Source: Thermomonospora echinospora (GTDB lineage: Bacteria > Actinomycetota > Actinomycetes > Streptosporangiales > Streptosporangiaceae). Taken from it: a DNA stretch of 46,324 nucleotides. Of this stretch, positions 32,421 to 40,844 are shown piece by piece. Position 1 is the first letter of the stretch. The number at the start of each line of letters is the position of its first letter. The notes below the pieces were generated by a model. It made no database searches. It was not told where the DNA came from and worked only from the letters and a program-made list of their open reading frames with translations. The stretch is taken from contig NZ_FNVO01000036.1 in the NCBI RefSeq assembly GCF_900108175.1, positions 1 through 46,324 on the forward strand, in the 5' to 3' direction. Made by a program: the position numbers and the translations under genes.

Positions 32421-35198
32421 ATGAACGACCTGCTCACCTTCCTCATCCTGGGGCTGTCGGTGGGGGCGGTCTACGCCCTCACCGCCCAGGGCCTGGTGCT
32501 GATCTACCGCGGCAGCGGGGTGGTCAACTTCGCGCAGGGCGCCTACAGCATGATCGGCGCCTTCCTGTTCTACCGCGTCGCCCCCGACCTGGGGCTGCCA
32601 CAGGCCGCCGCGTGGCCGCTCGCCCTGGGCGTCCCCGCGCTGCTCGGCGCCGCCACGCACCTGCTGCTGATGAAGCACCTGCGCCGGGCGTCGGCGCTGG
32701 TGCGGCTGGTGGCGACCCTGGGCGTGTTCGCGCTGCTGGTCGGGATCGGCTACCAGCTGTGGGGGCGCGGGCAGGACCTGGTCGTCTCCCCGCTTCCGCA
32801 CGGCACCCACCACGTGTTCGGCGCGGAGGCGGGGATCGGCGAGGACCGGTTCTGGGTCATCGGCATTGCGGCCGTGCTCACCCTCGGCCTGGTCGCGCTG
32901 TTCCGCTGGACGCCGTTCGGCCGCACCACCGAGGCGATCGCGGAGAACCCGGTCGCCGCGGCCGCCCTCGGCACATCACCGGACAAGGTCGCCACCGCCA
33001 ACTGGGTGCTCGGCGCCGTTCTGGCCTCGCTGGCCGGCATCCTGGTCGCGCCGATCCTGTTCCTCAGCGTCGAGGCGCTCGCCCTGATCGTGCTGCGCTC
33101 GCTGGCGGCGGCGCTGGTCGGCCGGTTCGTCTCGTTCTGGCGGACACTGGCGGCGGCGCTGGTCATCGGCGTGGTCGAGACGCTGCTGGGACGCTACATC
33201 GTGGACGAGGGGCCGCTGGCACCGCTGGTCTCCGACGACCGGCTGCTGCTGGGCGCCTTCACCGCCCAGTCGGTGTCGCACTCGGCCGCGTTCCTCATGA
33301 TCGTCGTCGTGCTCTTCGTCGCGGGCCGCAACCTGCCCGTCCGGGGCGAGTTGTTGGACCGGTTGCCGGTGCTGGGCTCCGGCCGGATCCGGCTCCCGGG
33401 CCTGCTCGCCGCGGTGGCGGTGACGGTCGTGGTGATCTCGGTCGTGCCCGCCGCCTGGGCGGCCTCGATCCAGGTCAGCCTGGCCGCCGCGATCATCTGC
33501 CTGTCGCTGGTGGTGGTCACCGGCTTCACCGGGCAGATCTCGCTGGCGCAGATGGGTCTGGCCGGAACCGGCGCGTGGATCGCCGGCAAGCTGATCCAGA
33601 CGCAGTCGTGGCCGTTCGTCCCGGCTCTGATCGCCGCCGTGGTCATCACCACCGTGGTCGGGGTCGTGATCGCGGTGCCTGCGCTGCGCACCCGGGGCGT
33701 GAACCTGGCCCTGCTGACCTTCGGCCTGTCGGTCGTGCTGTCCCAGCTGATCCTGCAGAACCCCGCCCTCACCGGCGGGCTGGAGGGCATCGACATCGGC
33801 AAGCTGAACCTGTTCGGCTGGGAGCTGGACGGCTTCGACCATCCGCGCCGGCTGGCCTTCGTCACGCTCGCCGTCGTCGTCGTCGTGTGCGTCGCGGTGG
33901 CCAACGTCCGGCGCAGCGGCACCGGGCTGCGGCTGATCGCGCTGCGCAGCAACGAGCGGGCGGCCGCGGCGCTCGGCCTCAACAGCGCGGTGATCAAGGT
34001 CTACGCGTTCGGGCTCGGTGCCGCGCTGGCCGCGCTCGGCGGCGTGTTCCTGGCGTTCCGGCAGCAGAACCTGGTGCTGACCGAGTTCTCCCCGTTCTCG
34101 TCCGTGCAACTGGTGGTGTACACCGTGATCGGCGGGATCGGCTACGTGATCGGCGCGCTGGGCGGCGGCTCCTTCGCCCCCGGCGGCGTGGGCGGGCAGA
34201 TCCTGCACTCCTTCGGGCTCGGCACCAACGCCCTGGAGATCGTCTCGGGCGCCATGCTCCTGATGATCATCCTGGCCAACCCCAGCGGGATGGCCTTCGA
34301 GCAGGTCAGAGCCGTCACGGCGGTCCGCGAGCGGATCACCTCCGGTAAGCGCCGCGAATCCGCGTCCGCCGCCGCGCCCGTCCCGGCCGACGCCGGGGAC
34401 GTACCAAGGGCGGAGCGGCCGGCGAGCGCGCGCACGCTGGAGGTCAGCGGGCTGAACGTCCGTTTCGGACGTGTCCAGGCCGTCGACGACGTGAGCCTGC
34501 GCGTGGGCCCCGGTGAGGTGGTGGCGCTGATCGGACCCAACGGCGCCGGGAAGACCACGGTGATCGACGCGCTGACCGGCTTCGTGAGCGCGGAGCGCGG
34601 AGGGCGGATCCGGCTCGGCGACCAGGCTCTGGAGGACTGGAGCGCCGCGCGCAGGGCCCAGGCCGGGCTGGTGCGCTCCTTCCAGTCCCTGGAACTGTTC
34701 GAGGACCTGACGGTATTGGAGAACCTGCTGGTCACCTCCCAGGTCCCGGCCCTGCGGTACGTCACCGACCTGGTCCGGCCGCGCAGGCCGCGGCTGACGG
34801 CCGCCGGGCAGGCCGCCGTCCAGGAGTTCGGGCTGGCCGACGACCTGGACCGCTTCCCCGGCGAGCTGCCGCACGGGCGGCGCCGGCTGCTGGCCATCGC
34901 CCGGGCCGTGGCGTCCGACCCGGCCGTACTGCTCCTGGACGAGCCCGCCGCCGGCCTCGGCGAGGAGGAGACGGCCGAGCTGGCCCGCCTGATCCGGCGG
35001 CTGGCCGACAATCTCGGCATCGCCGTCCTGGTCATCGAGCACGACATGTCGTTCGTACAGACCTGTGCCGACCGGATCGCCGTCCTGAACTTCGGACGGC
35101 TGATCGCAGACGGTGAGCCGGAGGAGGTCCTGCGCGATCCGGCCGTGGTGGAGGCCTACCTGGGAACCGACGCGCAGGCCGAGCCGGAGAGGGCGTGA
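32421..35198 (+). CDS. ABC importer B, LivH-LivM-LivG triple-fusion protein
   Basis: 925 residues from ATG 32421. Residues about 1-290 are a LivH-type permease (GAVYALTAQGLVLIYRGSGV, NFAQGAYSMIGAF). About 310-640 are a LivM-type permease (TGFTGQISLAQMGLAGTGAW, LRLIALRSNERAAAALGLN). After an Ala/Pro-rich linker, about 669-925 are a LivG-type ATPase with Walker A GPNGAGKTT near 705, Walker B LLLDEPAAGLG and H-loop IEHD. Its signature LPHGRRRLLAIARA deviates from LSGGQ. One chain thus supplies both channel halves and one ATPase; the second ATPase is the next gene (GTGA overlap). In importer A the same parts are separate genes. Confidence 0.93.
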   Translation: MNDLLTFLILGLSVGAVYALTAQGLVLIYRGSGVVNFAQGAYSMIGAFLFYRVAPDLGLPQAAAWPLALGVPALLGAATHLLLMKHLRRASALVRLVATLGVFALLVGIGYQLWGRGQDLVVSPLPHGTHHVFGAEAGIGEDRFWVIGIAAVLTLGLVALFRWTPFGRTTEAIAENPVAAAALGTSPDKVATANWVLGAVLASLAGILVAPILFLSVEALALIVLRSLAAALVGRFVSFWRTLAAALVIGVVETLLGRYIVDEGPLAPLVSDDRLLLGAFTAQSVSHSAAFLMIVVVLFVAGRNLPVRGELLDRLPVLGSGRIRLPGLLAAVAVTVVVISVVPAAWAASIQVSLAAAIICLSLVVVTGFTGQISLAQMGLAGTGAWIAGKLIQTQSWPFVPALIAAVVITTVVGVVIAVPALRTRGVNLALLTFGLSVVLSQLILQNPALTGGLEGIDIGKLNLFGWELDGFDHPRRLAFVTLAVVVVVCVAVANVRRSGTGLRLIALRSNERAAAALGLNSAVIKVYAFGLGAALAALGGVFLAFRQQNLVLTEFSPFSSVQLVVYTVIGGIGYVIGALGGGSFAPGGVGGQILHSFGLGTNALEIVSGAMLLMIILANPSGMAFEQVRAVTAVRERITSGKRRESASAAAPVPADAGDVPRAERPASARTLEVSGLNVRFGRVQAVDDVSLRVGPGEVVALIGPNGAGKTTVIDALTGFVSAERGGRIRLGDQALEDWSAARRAQAGLVRSFQSLELFEDLTVLENLLVTSQVPALRYVTDLVRPRRPRLTAAGQAAVQEFGLADDLDRFPGELPHGRRRLLAIARAVASDPAVLLLDEPAAGLGEEETAELARLIRRLADNLGIAVLVIEHDMSFVQTCADRIAVLNFGRLIADGEPEEVLRDPAVVEAYLGTDAQAEPERA

Positions 35199-35890
35199 GG
35201 TCCGTGCTGCTGACCGTCGAAGGGATGTCCGCCGGGTACTCCGGCGTGGACGTCGTCCGCGAACTCGACCTGACCATCGACAAGGGCGAGGTCGTGGCGC
35301 TGCTCGGCCCGAACGGCGCGGGCAAGACCACGACGCTGTTGGCGCTGGCCGGGGTGCTGACGCCGACGTCCGGGAAGGTCCGCTACCGGGACGCCCCGCT
35401 GCGCGGCGCGCTGCACCGGCGGGCGCGGCGCGGCATCTCCTATATCAGCGAGCAGGGGTCGGTATTCAGCCGGCTGACGACGCTGGCCAACCTGCGGCTT
35501 GGGCCCGGCCCGGTCGAGGACGCGCTGGCGCTGTTCCCCGAACTGGAGCCGCTGCTGGGGCGCCGCGGCGGCCTGCTGTCGGGCGGCGAGCAGCGGATGC
35601 TGGCGCTGGCCCGGAGCCTGGCCGGAAAGCCGGACCTGCTGCTGGTGGACGAGCTGTCCCTGGGGCTGGCACCGTTGATCGTGACGCGGCTGCTGGAGCG
35701 GCTGCGCGCGGCCGCCGACGCCGGGACGGCGGTGCTGATCGTCGAGCAGCACGCCTCGCAGGTGCTGGCGGTCAGCGACCGCGGTTACGTGCTGCGGCGC
35801 GGCCGGCTGTCGACGTCGGGCACGGGCGCCGAACTGCTCGCTTCACCCGATGTCCTCCGGTCGGCGTACCTCGGAACGGGACCGGGCTGA
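35195..35890 (+). CDS. ABC importer B, ATPase (LivF-like)
   Basis: 231 residues from GTG 35195, overlapping the fusion gene by 4 nt. Walker A GPNGAGKTT, the LivF-type region ISYISEQGSVFSRLTTLANL, signature LLSGGEQRMLALARSLA, Walker B LLLVDELSLGLAP and H-loop VEQHAS are intact. It supplies the second nucleotide-binding domain of importer B. It is the last gene of the operon from 29059 and ends at a strong hairpin. Confidence 0.92.
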   Translation: MRSVLLTVEGMSAGYSGVDVVRELDLTIDKGEVVALLGPNGAGKTTTLLALAGVLTPTSGKVRYRDAPLRGALHRRARRGISYISEQGSVFSRLTTLANLRLGPGPVEDALALFPELEPLLGRRGGLLSGGEQRMLALARSLAGKPDLLLVDELSLGLAPLIVTRLLERLRAAADAGTAVLIVEQHASQVLAVSDRGYVLRRGRLSTSGTGAELLASPDVLRSAYLGTGPG

Positions 35891-35934
35891 CCGACGCCCG
35901 GAACGGAGCGGAGGGCGATGGCCGGTCCGTTCTC

Positions 35935-35979
35935 GCCCGCGCGTCATCGTGGGGGAGTCCCTCACGATGACGCGCGGGC
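35935..35979. terminator. Strong bidirectional hairpin terminator
   Basis: Arms 35935-35951 and 35963-35979 form a perfect 17-bp stem with an 11-nt loop, between the convergent operons ending at 35890 and 35986. Confidence 0.88.
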
Positions 35980-35985
35980 CGGCTT

Positions 35986-37143
35986 CTAGCGGGGGAGACC
36001 GAGGCCCCGGCGGGCGATGATGCCGCGCTGGATCTCGCTCGTCCCGCCGTAGATCGTCGTCCCCAGGGAGAAGCGGAGCGCGTGCTCGACCCGCCCTCCC
36101 TCGGGCGCGCCGGGCGACAGGTGGCCGCGCAGGGCATCCGGGCCGAGGAGGTCGAACAGGTCCTCGGCGGCTCGGGTCAGTGCCTCGGAGCTGAAGAGCT
36201 TGGCCATCGGTCCTTCCGCCACGGGGACGACGCCCTGCCCCGCCATCGCCGCGGCGCGCCGCTGGAGCAGCAGCGAGACCTCGGCCTCGGCGGCGCACCG
36301 GCCGAGGCGTTCCCGCACGTCCGGGTCGGTGATGCGGGGCCGGCCCGAGTTGCCGCGCGCCGTACGCGCCCATCCCTCCGCCGCCTCCAGCAGGCGCAGC
36401 ATCGAGGCGCCGAAGCCGACCGAGTGCTCCTCCTGGAGCGCCTCGCCCAGGACGCGCCAGCCGCCGCCCACATCGCCGATCCGCCAGTCGTCGTGGACGC
36501 GCGCATCCCGGTAGTAGGTGATGTTCGTCCGTTCACCGGAGATGGTGCGCACGGCCTGCGCCTCGATTCCGGGCTGGTCGGCGGGGACGAGGAACACGGT
36601 CAGGCCCTCGTGCTTGGACGTGGTGCCGGTCCGTGCCAGGAGGAACACGTAGTCGCCGATGTGCGCGTTGGTCGTGAACATCTTGGAGCCGTTGATGACC
36701 CACTCGTCGCCGTCCCGCACCGCGCGGGTCCGGGCGGCGGCGAGGTCGGACCCGCACTCGGGTTCGGTGAAGCCCAGCACGATGAGGATCTCACCGCGCA
36801 CGGCCCTGGGGATGATCTCCGCCCGCTGCCGGTCGTTCCCGCACCGCAGGATGGCGCGCGCGACCATGTGCGTCGTGCTGACCCCGTACGTGGGGGCTTC
36901 AGCCTTGCTCAGTTCTTCCTCGACGACGGACAGGCCGAGCGGGTCGCAGGGGCGTCCGCCCCACTCCTCGGGCCATCCCAGCGCGAGCAGTCCGGCCTCG
37001 TGCATCGCCCGGACGAATGCGTCGTCATGCGCGACACCAGTGCGGTGGCAACGCTCGGCCAACTCGTCGGTGAGATGTTCCTTGAGGAACGCCCTGACCT
37101 CCGCACGCAGCGCCTGGCCTCGTTCTCCTATGCCGAAGTCCAC
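35986..37143 (-). CDS. Acyl-CoA dehydrogenase, alpha-like subunit
   Basis: 385 residues from GTG 37143 (GGAGG upstream); the frame extends further but only into the partner gene. Signature GFTEPECGSDLAAARTRAV near residue 125, SKMFTTNAHIGDYVFLLART, and the ending TTIYGGTSEIQRGIIARRG, with Gly in the MCAD catalytic Glu position as in the other paired alpha subunits here. It overlaps the upstream beta-like gene by 16 nt, making the third predicted heteromeric acyl-CoA dehydrogenase of the block. It is the last gene of the leftward operon that begins with the MaoC-like gene. Confidence 0.88.
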   Translation of the reverse strand: MDFGIGERGQALRAEVRAFLKEHLTDELAERCHRTGVAHDDAFVRAMHEAGLLALGWPEEWGGRPCDPLGLSVVEEELSKAEAPTYGVSTTHMVARAILRCGNDRQRAEIIPRAVRGEILIVLGFTEPECGSDLAAARTRAVRDGDEWVINGSKMFTTNAHIGDYVFLLARTGTTSKHEGLTVFLVPADQPGIEAQAVRTISGERTNITYYRDARVHDDWRIGDVGGGWRVLGEALQEEHSVGFGASMLRLLEAAEGWARTARGNSGRPRITDPDVRERLGRCAAEAEVSLLLQRRAAAMAGQGVVPVAEGPMAKLFSSEALTRAAEDLFDLLGPDALRGHLSPGAPEGGRVEHALRFSLGTTIYGGTSEIQRGIIARRGLGLPR

Positions 37144-38183
37144 TGTTCCTCCATCGGTGCGGCCGTCCGGACGGCGCTGTAACGGTGGTCGGCCGCCCGG
37201 CGGTAGGCGGCGCGCGGTTCGAGGCAGACGGCGGCCCATGCGCGGGCGCGCCGGTAGTAGAGCTGGATGTCGTACTCGTCGGTGAAGCCGTAACCGCCGT
37301 GGAAATGCAGGCTGCGGTAGGTCGCCTCGCGCGCCGTCTCGGTCGCGAATGCGAAGGCCATGGCCGCCAACTCGGCGAAACGTCCGGGCTCTGTGCCGTG
37401 CGCCCACGCGGCCTCGTAGGTGAGCAGGCGGGCACCGTCGACCGCGGTGGCCGAGTCGGCGAGGGCGTGGCCGATGGACTGGAACGAGCCGATCGGAACG
37501 CCGAACGCCCGGCGCTGCTTGACGTAGCCGACGCCGATCTCGACCGCGCGGGCCGCGATGCCGACCTGGGCGGCGGCCGTGAGGAGGAGGAACTCGTCCA
37601 GTGCGGTCTCGTAGGCGGCCTCGGCGCCGGGCCCGTCCGCGAGCACCTCGGCGTCCGGGCCCAGGCGCAGGTCGGCGAGGGGCATCGCACCGAGGTTCTC
37701 GACCTGGCCGTGGTCGCCGCCGGATGGGACGAGCAGCAGCCGCCCCCCGTCCATCACGAGCACGTCATCGGCCACCGCGCCGGCCGGTACGAGCCGGGCC
37801 ACGCCCTCGCGGCTCGGGTGCACGGCCATCGTCACGGTGCGCTCACCCGCCAGCGCCGCGGCGAGTGCGGAGGCGGCGCGCGGTGTCCGGAGGCGGGCCA
37901 GGAGCCGCGCGGCAACCTGGGCCTCCACGATCGGGACGGGGGCGAGGAAGCGTCCCTGGACCTCGGCGACGAGCGCGAGGTCGAGCGGTTCGGCGCCCCA
38001 TCCGCCGTCCGCCTCGCCGACGGCCATGGCCACGATGCCGGCGGACCGCACCGTCTCCCACAGGGCGGGGTCGAAGCCGAGCGGCTCGGCCGCCCGCACC
38101 CGGGACGGTGGCGACGCGTCGCCGAACAGCGCGGTGAAGGACTCGACGAGCCGGCGTTGCTCGTCGCTGGGAGCCACGTCCAT
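37128..38183 (-). CDS. Acyl-CoA dehydrogenase, beta-like subunit
   Basis: 351 residues from ATG 38181-38183. The N-terminus MDVAPSDEQRRLVESFTALF is dehydrogenase-like, the middle domain is divergent with no FSEPxxGS signature, and the C-terminal domain has VKQRRAFGVPIGSFQSIGHA and SLHFHGGYGFTDEYDIQLYY. It lacks IYEG. The same composition occurs in the 6772 and 9700 products, supporting a beta-subunit role with the overlapping 35986 gene. Probably oxidises an acyl-CoA produced by the ligase encoded just upstream. Confidence 0.86.
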   Translation of the reverse strand: MDVAPSDEQRRLVESFTALFGDASPPSRVRAAEPLGFDPALWETVRSAGIVAMAVGEADGGWGAEPLDLALVAEVQGRFLAPVPIVEAQVAARLLARLRTPRAASALAAALAGERTVTMAVHPSREGVARLVPAGAVADDVLVMDGGRLLLVPSGGDHGQVENLGAMPLADLRLGPDAEVLADGPGAEAAYETALDEFLLLTAAAQVGIAARAVEIGVGYVKQRRAFGVPIGSFQSIGHALADSATAVDGARLLTYEAAWAHGTEPGRFAELAAMAFAFATETAREATYRSLHFHGGYGFTDEYDIQLYYRRARAWAAVCLEPRAAYRRAADHRYSAVRTAAPMEEQWTSA

Positions 38184-38202
38184 GGGGTACCCCTGTTCTC
38201 GT

Positions 38203-39795
38203 TCAGATCGCCACGATGCCGTGCCGGGTGGCGCGCACGCCGTTCAGCTCGGCGTCCCAGGCGTCGTCCGGGACGCCCGCCGCGCGGAGCGGCCCCTTCA
38301 TGATCTTGTTGGATGCTGACCTGGGCAGCTCGGGAACGAAGGCGATGAAGCGGGGGACGGCGAAGTACGGCAGCCGTTCGGCCAGATACCGGAACAGGTC
38401 GGCGGGGTGGGGCGGGCCCTCCGGATGGGGGACCACCAGCAGCAGGACCTCTTCCTCGCTGTGTTCGCTGGGCACCCCGACCGCCGCGGCCTCGGTGACC
38501 TGCCCGTGCGTGTTCGCCTGTGCCTCGACTTCGAGTGAGGAGATGTTCTCACCGCGGCGGCGGATGCTGTCGCGGACGCGGTCGACGAGGAAGAACTCGC
38601 CGTCGGCCGTTCTGCGGACGGCGTCCCCGGTATGGAAGTAGGAGTTCCGCCATGCCGCCGCCGTGGCCTCCGGGCGCCCGAGGTAGCCCTGGAACATCGT
38701 CCACGGCTCGTGCGGGCGGACGACGAGTTCCCCGATCCGCCCGTCCGGCACCGGCCGGTCGTGCTCGTCCACGACCAAGGCGTCGAAACCCGGACGCACC
38801 CAGCCGAGCCCGCCGGCGCCCGAGACCCCGTGCGGGGCGGCGAGCGGCGTGGCGGCCTCCGTACTGCCGTAACCGGCGCAGTAGGTGACGCCGAACCGTG
38901 CGCAGAACGCGTCCACGTCCGCCGGGACCGGCGCCAGGCACACCTTGCGCAGGCCGCTCGTCCGCTCCAGCGGGCTCGGTCGCTGCGCCTCCAGGAAGCG
39001 CGCCATGGCTCCGGTCAGCACGGCGAAGGTCGAGCGGCTGCGGGCGATGTCCTCCCAGAAACCCGACGCCGAGAACCGGGGACAGATGTAGGCGCGGGCA
39101 CCGGCGATCAACGCGTTGTAGACGCCCCACAGCTGGCCGCCCACGTGGAACAGCGGCAATGCCACGTAGCTGGTGTCATCCGGCTCGACCGCGCCGATGT
39201 ACACCGGGCTCGCGTATCCGTAGGCCTGGGCGTGCGGGACGAGGACGCCCTTGCTCGCCCCGGTCGTCCCGGAGGTGTAGAACACCGCCGCGATGTCCCA
39301 GGGCTCGGCGTCGGTGATCGTGGGCTCGCCTTCGGGCAGCCCGAAGGCGCCGAGGCCGGTCTCCGTCGGAACGTGCGCGATGACGCGGCCGCGCAGACGC
39401 CCGCCGTCGGCCCCCTCCAGACGATCGAGGTAGTGCGTCTCGGCGATCGCCGCGACGGCGTCGCTGTCGTGCACGACGTGGTCGAGGAAACCGCCGTCGA
39501 ATGCGGTGTTGACCGGGACCTCCACCGCGCCCGCGCAGGTCAGGCCCAGCCACGCGATCACCGCGTCCACATGGTTGTCGAGCATCAGCAGGACGCGGTC
39601 GCCGGGCCGGATCCCGTGAGCGCGCAGCCCGCCGGCCAGAGCGGCGGCCACGTCCAGCAACGCGCCGTAGCCGAGTTCGACCCCGGGACCCGCGAGCGCC
39701 GGCCGGCCGGGGTGCCGCTCGGCGTGTTCCCGCAGGACGCGCACGACGGTGCGCTCGGCCAACGGTGGAAGCGAGCCTTCGAAGGACGGTTTCAT
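38203..39795 (-). CDS. Acyl-CoA ligase (AMP-forming), CaiC/FadD17-like
   Basis: 530 residues from ATG 39795, overlapping the MaoC-like stop by 4 nt (ATGA). The signature AVFYTSGTTGASKGVLVPH is near residues 168-186, then YCAGYGSTEAATPLAAPHG, SYFHTGDAVRRTADGEFFLV, RRRGENISSLEVE and the C-terminal lysine region SASNKIMK. It differs enough from the other two ligases to suggest a distinct acid, perhaps a later pathway intermediate. Third ligase of the block, in the operon MaoC-like, ligase, beta and alpha dehydrogenase subunits under operator copy 12. Confidence 0.9.
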   Translation of the reverse strand: MKPSFEGSLPPLAERTVVRVLREHAERHPGRPALAGPGVELGYGALLDVAAALAGGLRAHGIRPGDRVLLMLDNHVDAVIAWLGLTCAGAVEVPVNTAFDGGFLDHVVHDSDAVAAIAETHYLDRLEGADGGRLRGRVIAHVPTETGLGAFGLPEGEPTITDAEPWDIAAVFYTSGTTGASKGVLVPHAQAYGYASPVYIGAVEPDDTSYVALPLFHVGGQLWGVYNALIAGARAYICPRFSASGFWEDIARSRSTFAVLTGAMARFLEAQRPSPLERTSGLRKVCLAPVPADVDAFCARFGVTYCAGYGSTEAATPLAAPHGVSGAGGLGWVRPGFDALVVDEHDRPVPDGRIGELVVRPHEPWTMFQGYLGRPEATAAAWRNSYFHTGDAVRRTADGEFFLVDRVRDSIRRRGENISSLEVEAQANTHGQVTEAAAVGVPSEHSEEEVLLLVVPHPEGPPHPADLFRYLAERLPYFAVPRFIAFVPELPRSASNKIMKGPLRAAGVPDDAWDAELNGVRATRHGIVAI

Positions 39796-40697
39796 GATGT
39801 CTCCCCGCGGTCGGAGGTTGTGGGGCCGGTCCGGAAGTGCAGTGCGCCGCGGGCCGCGACCCGGCCCTTTCCGTTGACGACCTTCGTGCGTACGGAACCG
39901 CCGCGGGACGGAGCGAACGCGATCGTCAGCCGGTCGACGTCCGACACGGGGCTCAGGTACGACATCTCGGCCGCGACGAGGCCGCCGACGCCGAGCCGCC
40001 TGAGGTTCTGCGCGGCCAGCCTGGCGACGATGCCCAAGGTGACCTCCCCGGGCAGCGCCGGCGCGGACAGCCCGAGTTCGCGAGCCCGGACGGGGTCGAT
40101 GTGCATCGCGTCCTGCACGCGGCCATCGGCCGTCAGTCCCAGCAGAGTGCGGAAGACCGCGGCCTGGTAGGGCCGGACGCTCTCCCTCACCTCGACCGTC
40201 CGGCCGCCGCCCTCGGTGTCGCCGGTGCCGGAGGAAGGCGGCCGCGTACTCCTTCCGTGGGCGACCCGGAAGTGCACGTCGAGCGACGAGTGCGCGATGG
40301 TCTCGCCGGCCGCGCACGTTTCGACATCGAGCGTCAGCACCAGCCGTCCGGGGGAGCGTTCCTTGACGCTGAGCGCTGTGACGGCGCGGGCCCGGTCGCA
40401 TTCGGCGGGGAGCGGGCGGTGGAGGCGAACGCGGGTCGCGCGCGCGAAGGACGACAGGCCCGCGTGCTGCGTTCCGGCGGCGAAGTCGATGAGCGCGTCG
40501 TGCGCGAAGCGCGTCGCGAACGTCGGCAGTGGTCCGAAGTCGGGCGCCGACTCCCAGACGAACGCGCGGGCGTTGCGTGCGTCGGCCCCGGTGGCGATGG
40601 CGTACGTGATCGTGTCCCGGAGCGACCACCGCACCGGGTACGCGCGCCGTCCCCAGCCGTCGACGAAGCGCAGGATCTGTGAAATCGCGTCCGGCAC
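39792..40697 (-). CDS. MaoC-like double-hotdog enoyl-CoA hydratase homologue
   Basis: 301 residues from GTG 40697, chosen for GGGAGGGG just upstream; a TTG at 40730 is also in frame but lies almost on the operator. The N-terminal half (WSLRDTITYAIATGADAR, VWESAPDFGPLPTFATRF) resembles the N-terminal hotdog of MFE2-type 2-enoyl-CoA hydratases. The C-terminal half has QDAMHIDPVRARELGL followed by PALPGEVTLGIVARL. Against the hydratase-2 motif GDxNPLHxDP, the His is kept but the Asp and Asn appear changed, so activity may be altered or need a partner, as in steroid MaoC heterodimers. First gene of its operon. Confidence 0.75.
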   Translation of the reverse strand: MPDAISQILRFVDGWGRRAYPVRWSLRDTITYAIATGADARNARAFVWESAPDFGPLPTFATRFAHDALIDFAAGTQHAGLSSFARATRVRLHRPLPAECDRARAVTALSVKERSPGRLVLTLDVETCAAGETIAHSSLDVHFRVAHGRSTRPPSSGTGDTEGGGRTVEVRESVRPYQAAVFRTLLGLTADGRVQDAMHIDPVRARELGLSAPALPGEVTLGIVARLAAQNLRRLGVGGLVAAEMSYLSPVSDVDRLTIAFAPSRGGSVRTKVVNGKGRVAARGALHFRTGPTTSDRGETS

Positions 40698-40738
40698 GTC
40701 CCCTCCCCGGGCTCCCGTCCGCAGAGCCAACTCAATTT

Positions 40739-40752
40739 CGACGTCGTTGTCA
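40739..40752. promoter_or_regulatory. TetR-type operator copy 12, divergent
   Basis: CGACGTCGTTGTCA has two mismatches to the consensus. It lies between the leftward MaoC-ligase-dehydrogenase operon and the rightward thioesterase gene. Leftward TTGACA (40753-40748) and rightward CAATTT (40733-40738) are candidate promoter elements. Confidence 0.78.
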
Positions 40753-40844
40753 ATAGATTGGCCGGAGGGCTAGATTGCTCCGGGACGCCGCGCCGGACCG
40801 CGTGGCGCGATCGTCGACCTCGATGCGTCTGGGGAGTGAGAGCG

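Noticed and set aside
32976-35042. 688-codon minus-strand frame opposite the fused importer gene
   Set aside because: Low-complexity Gln/Asp/Arg/Gly-rich shadow with no domain; the plus strand encodes recognisable permease and ATPase domains.
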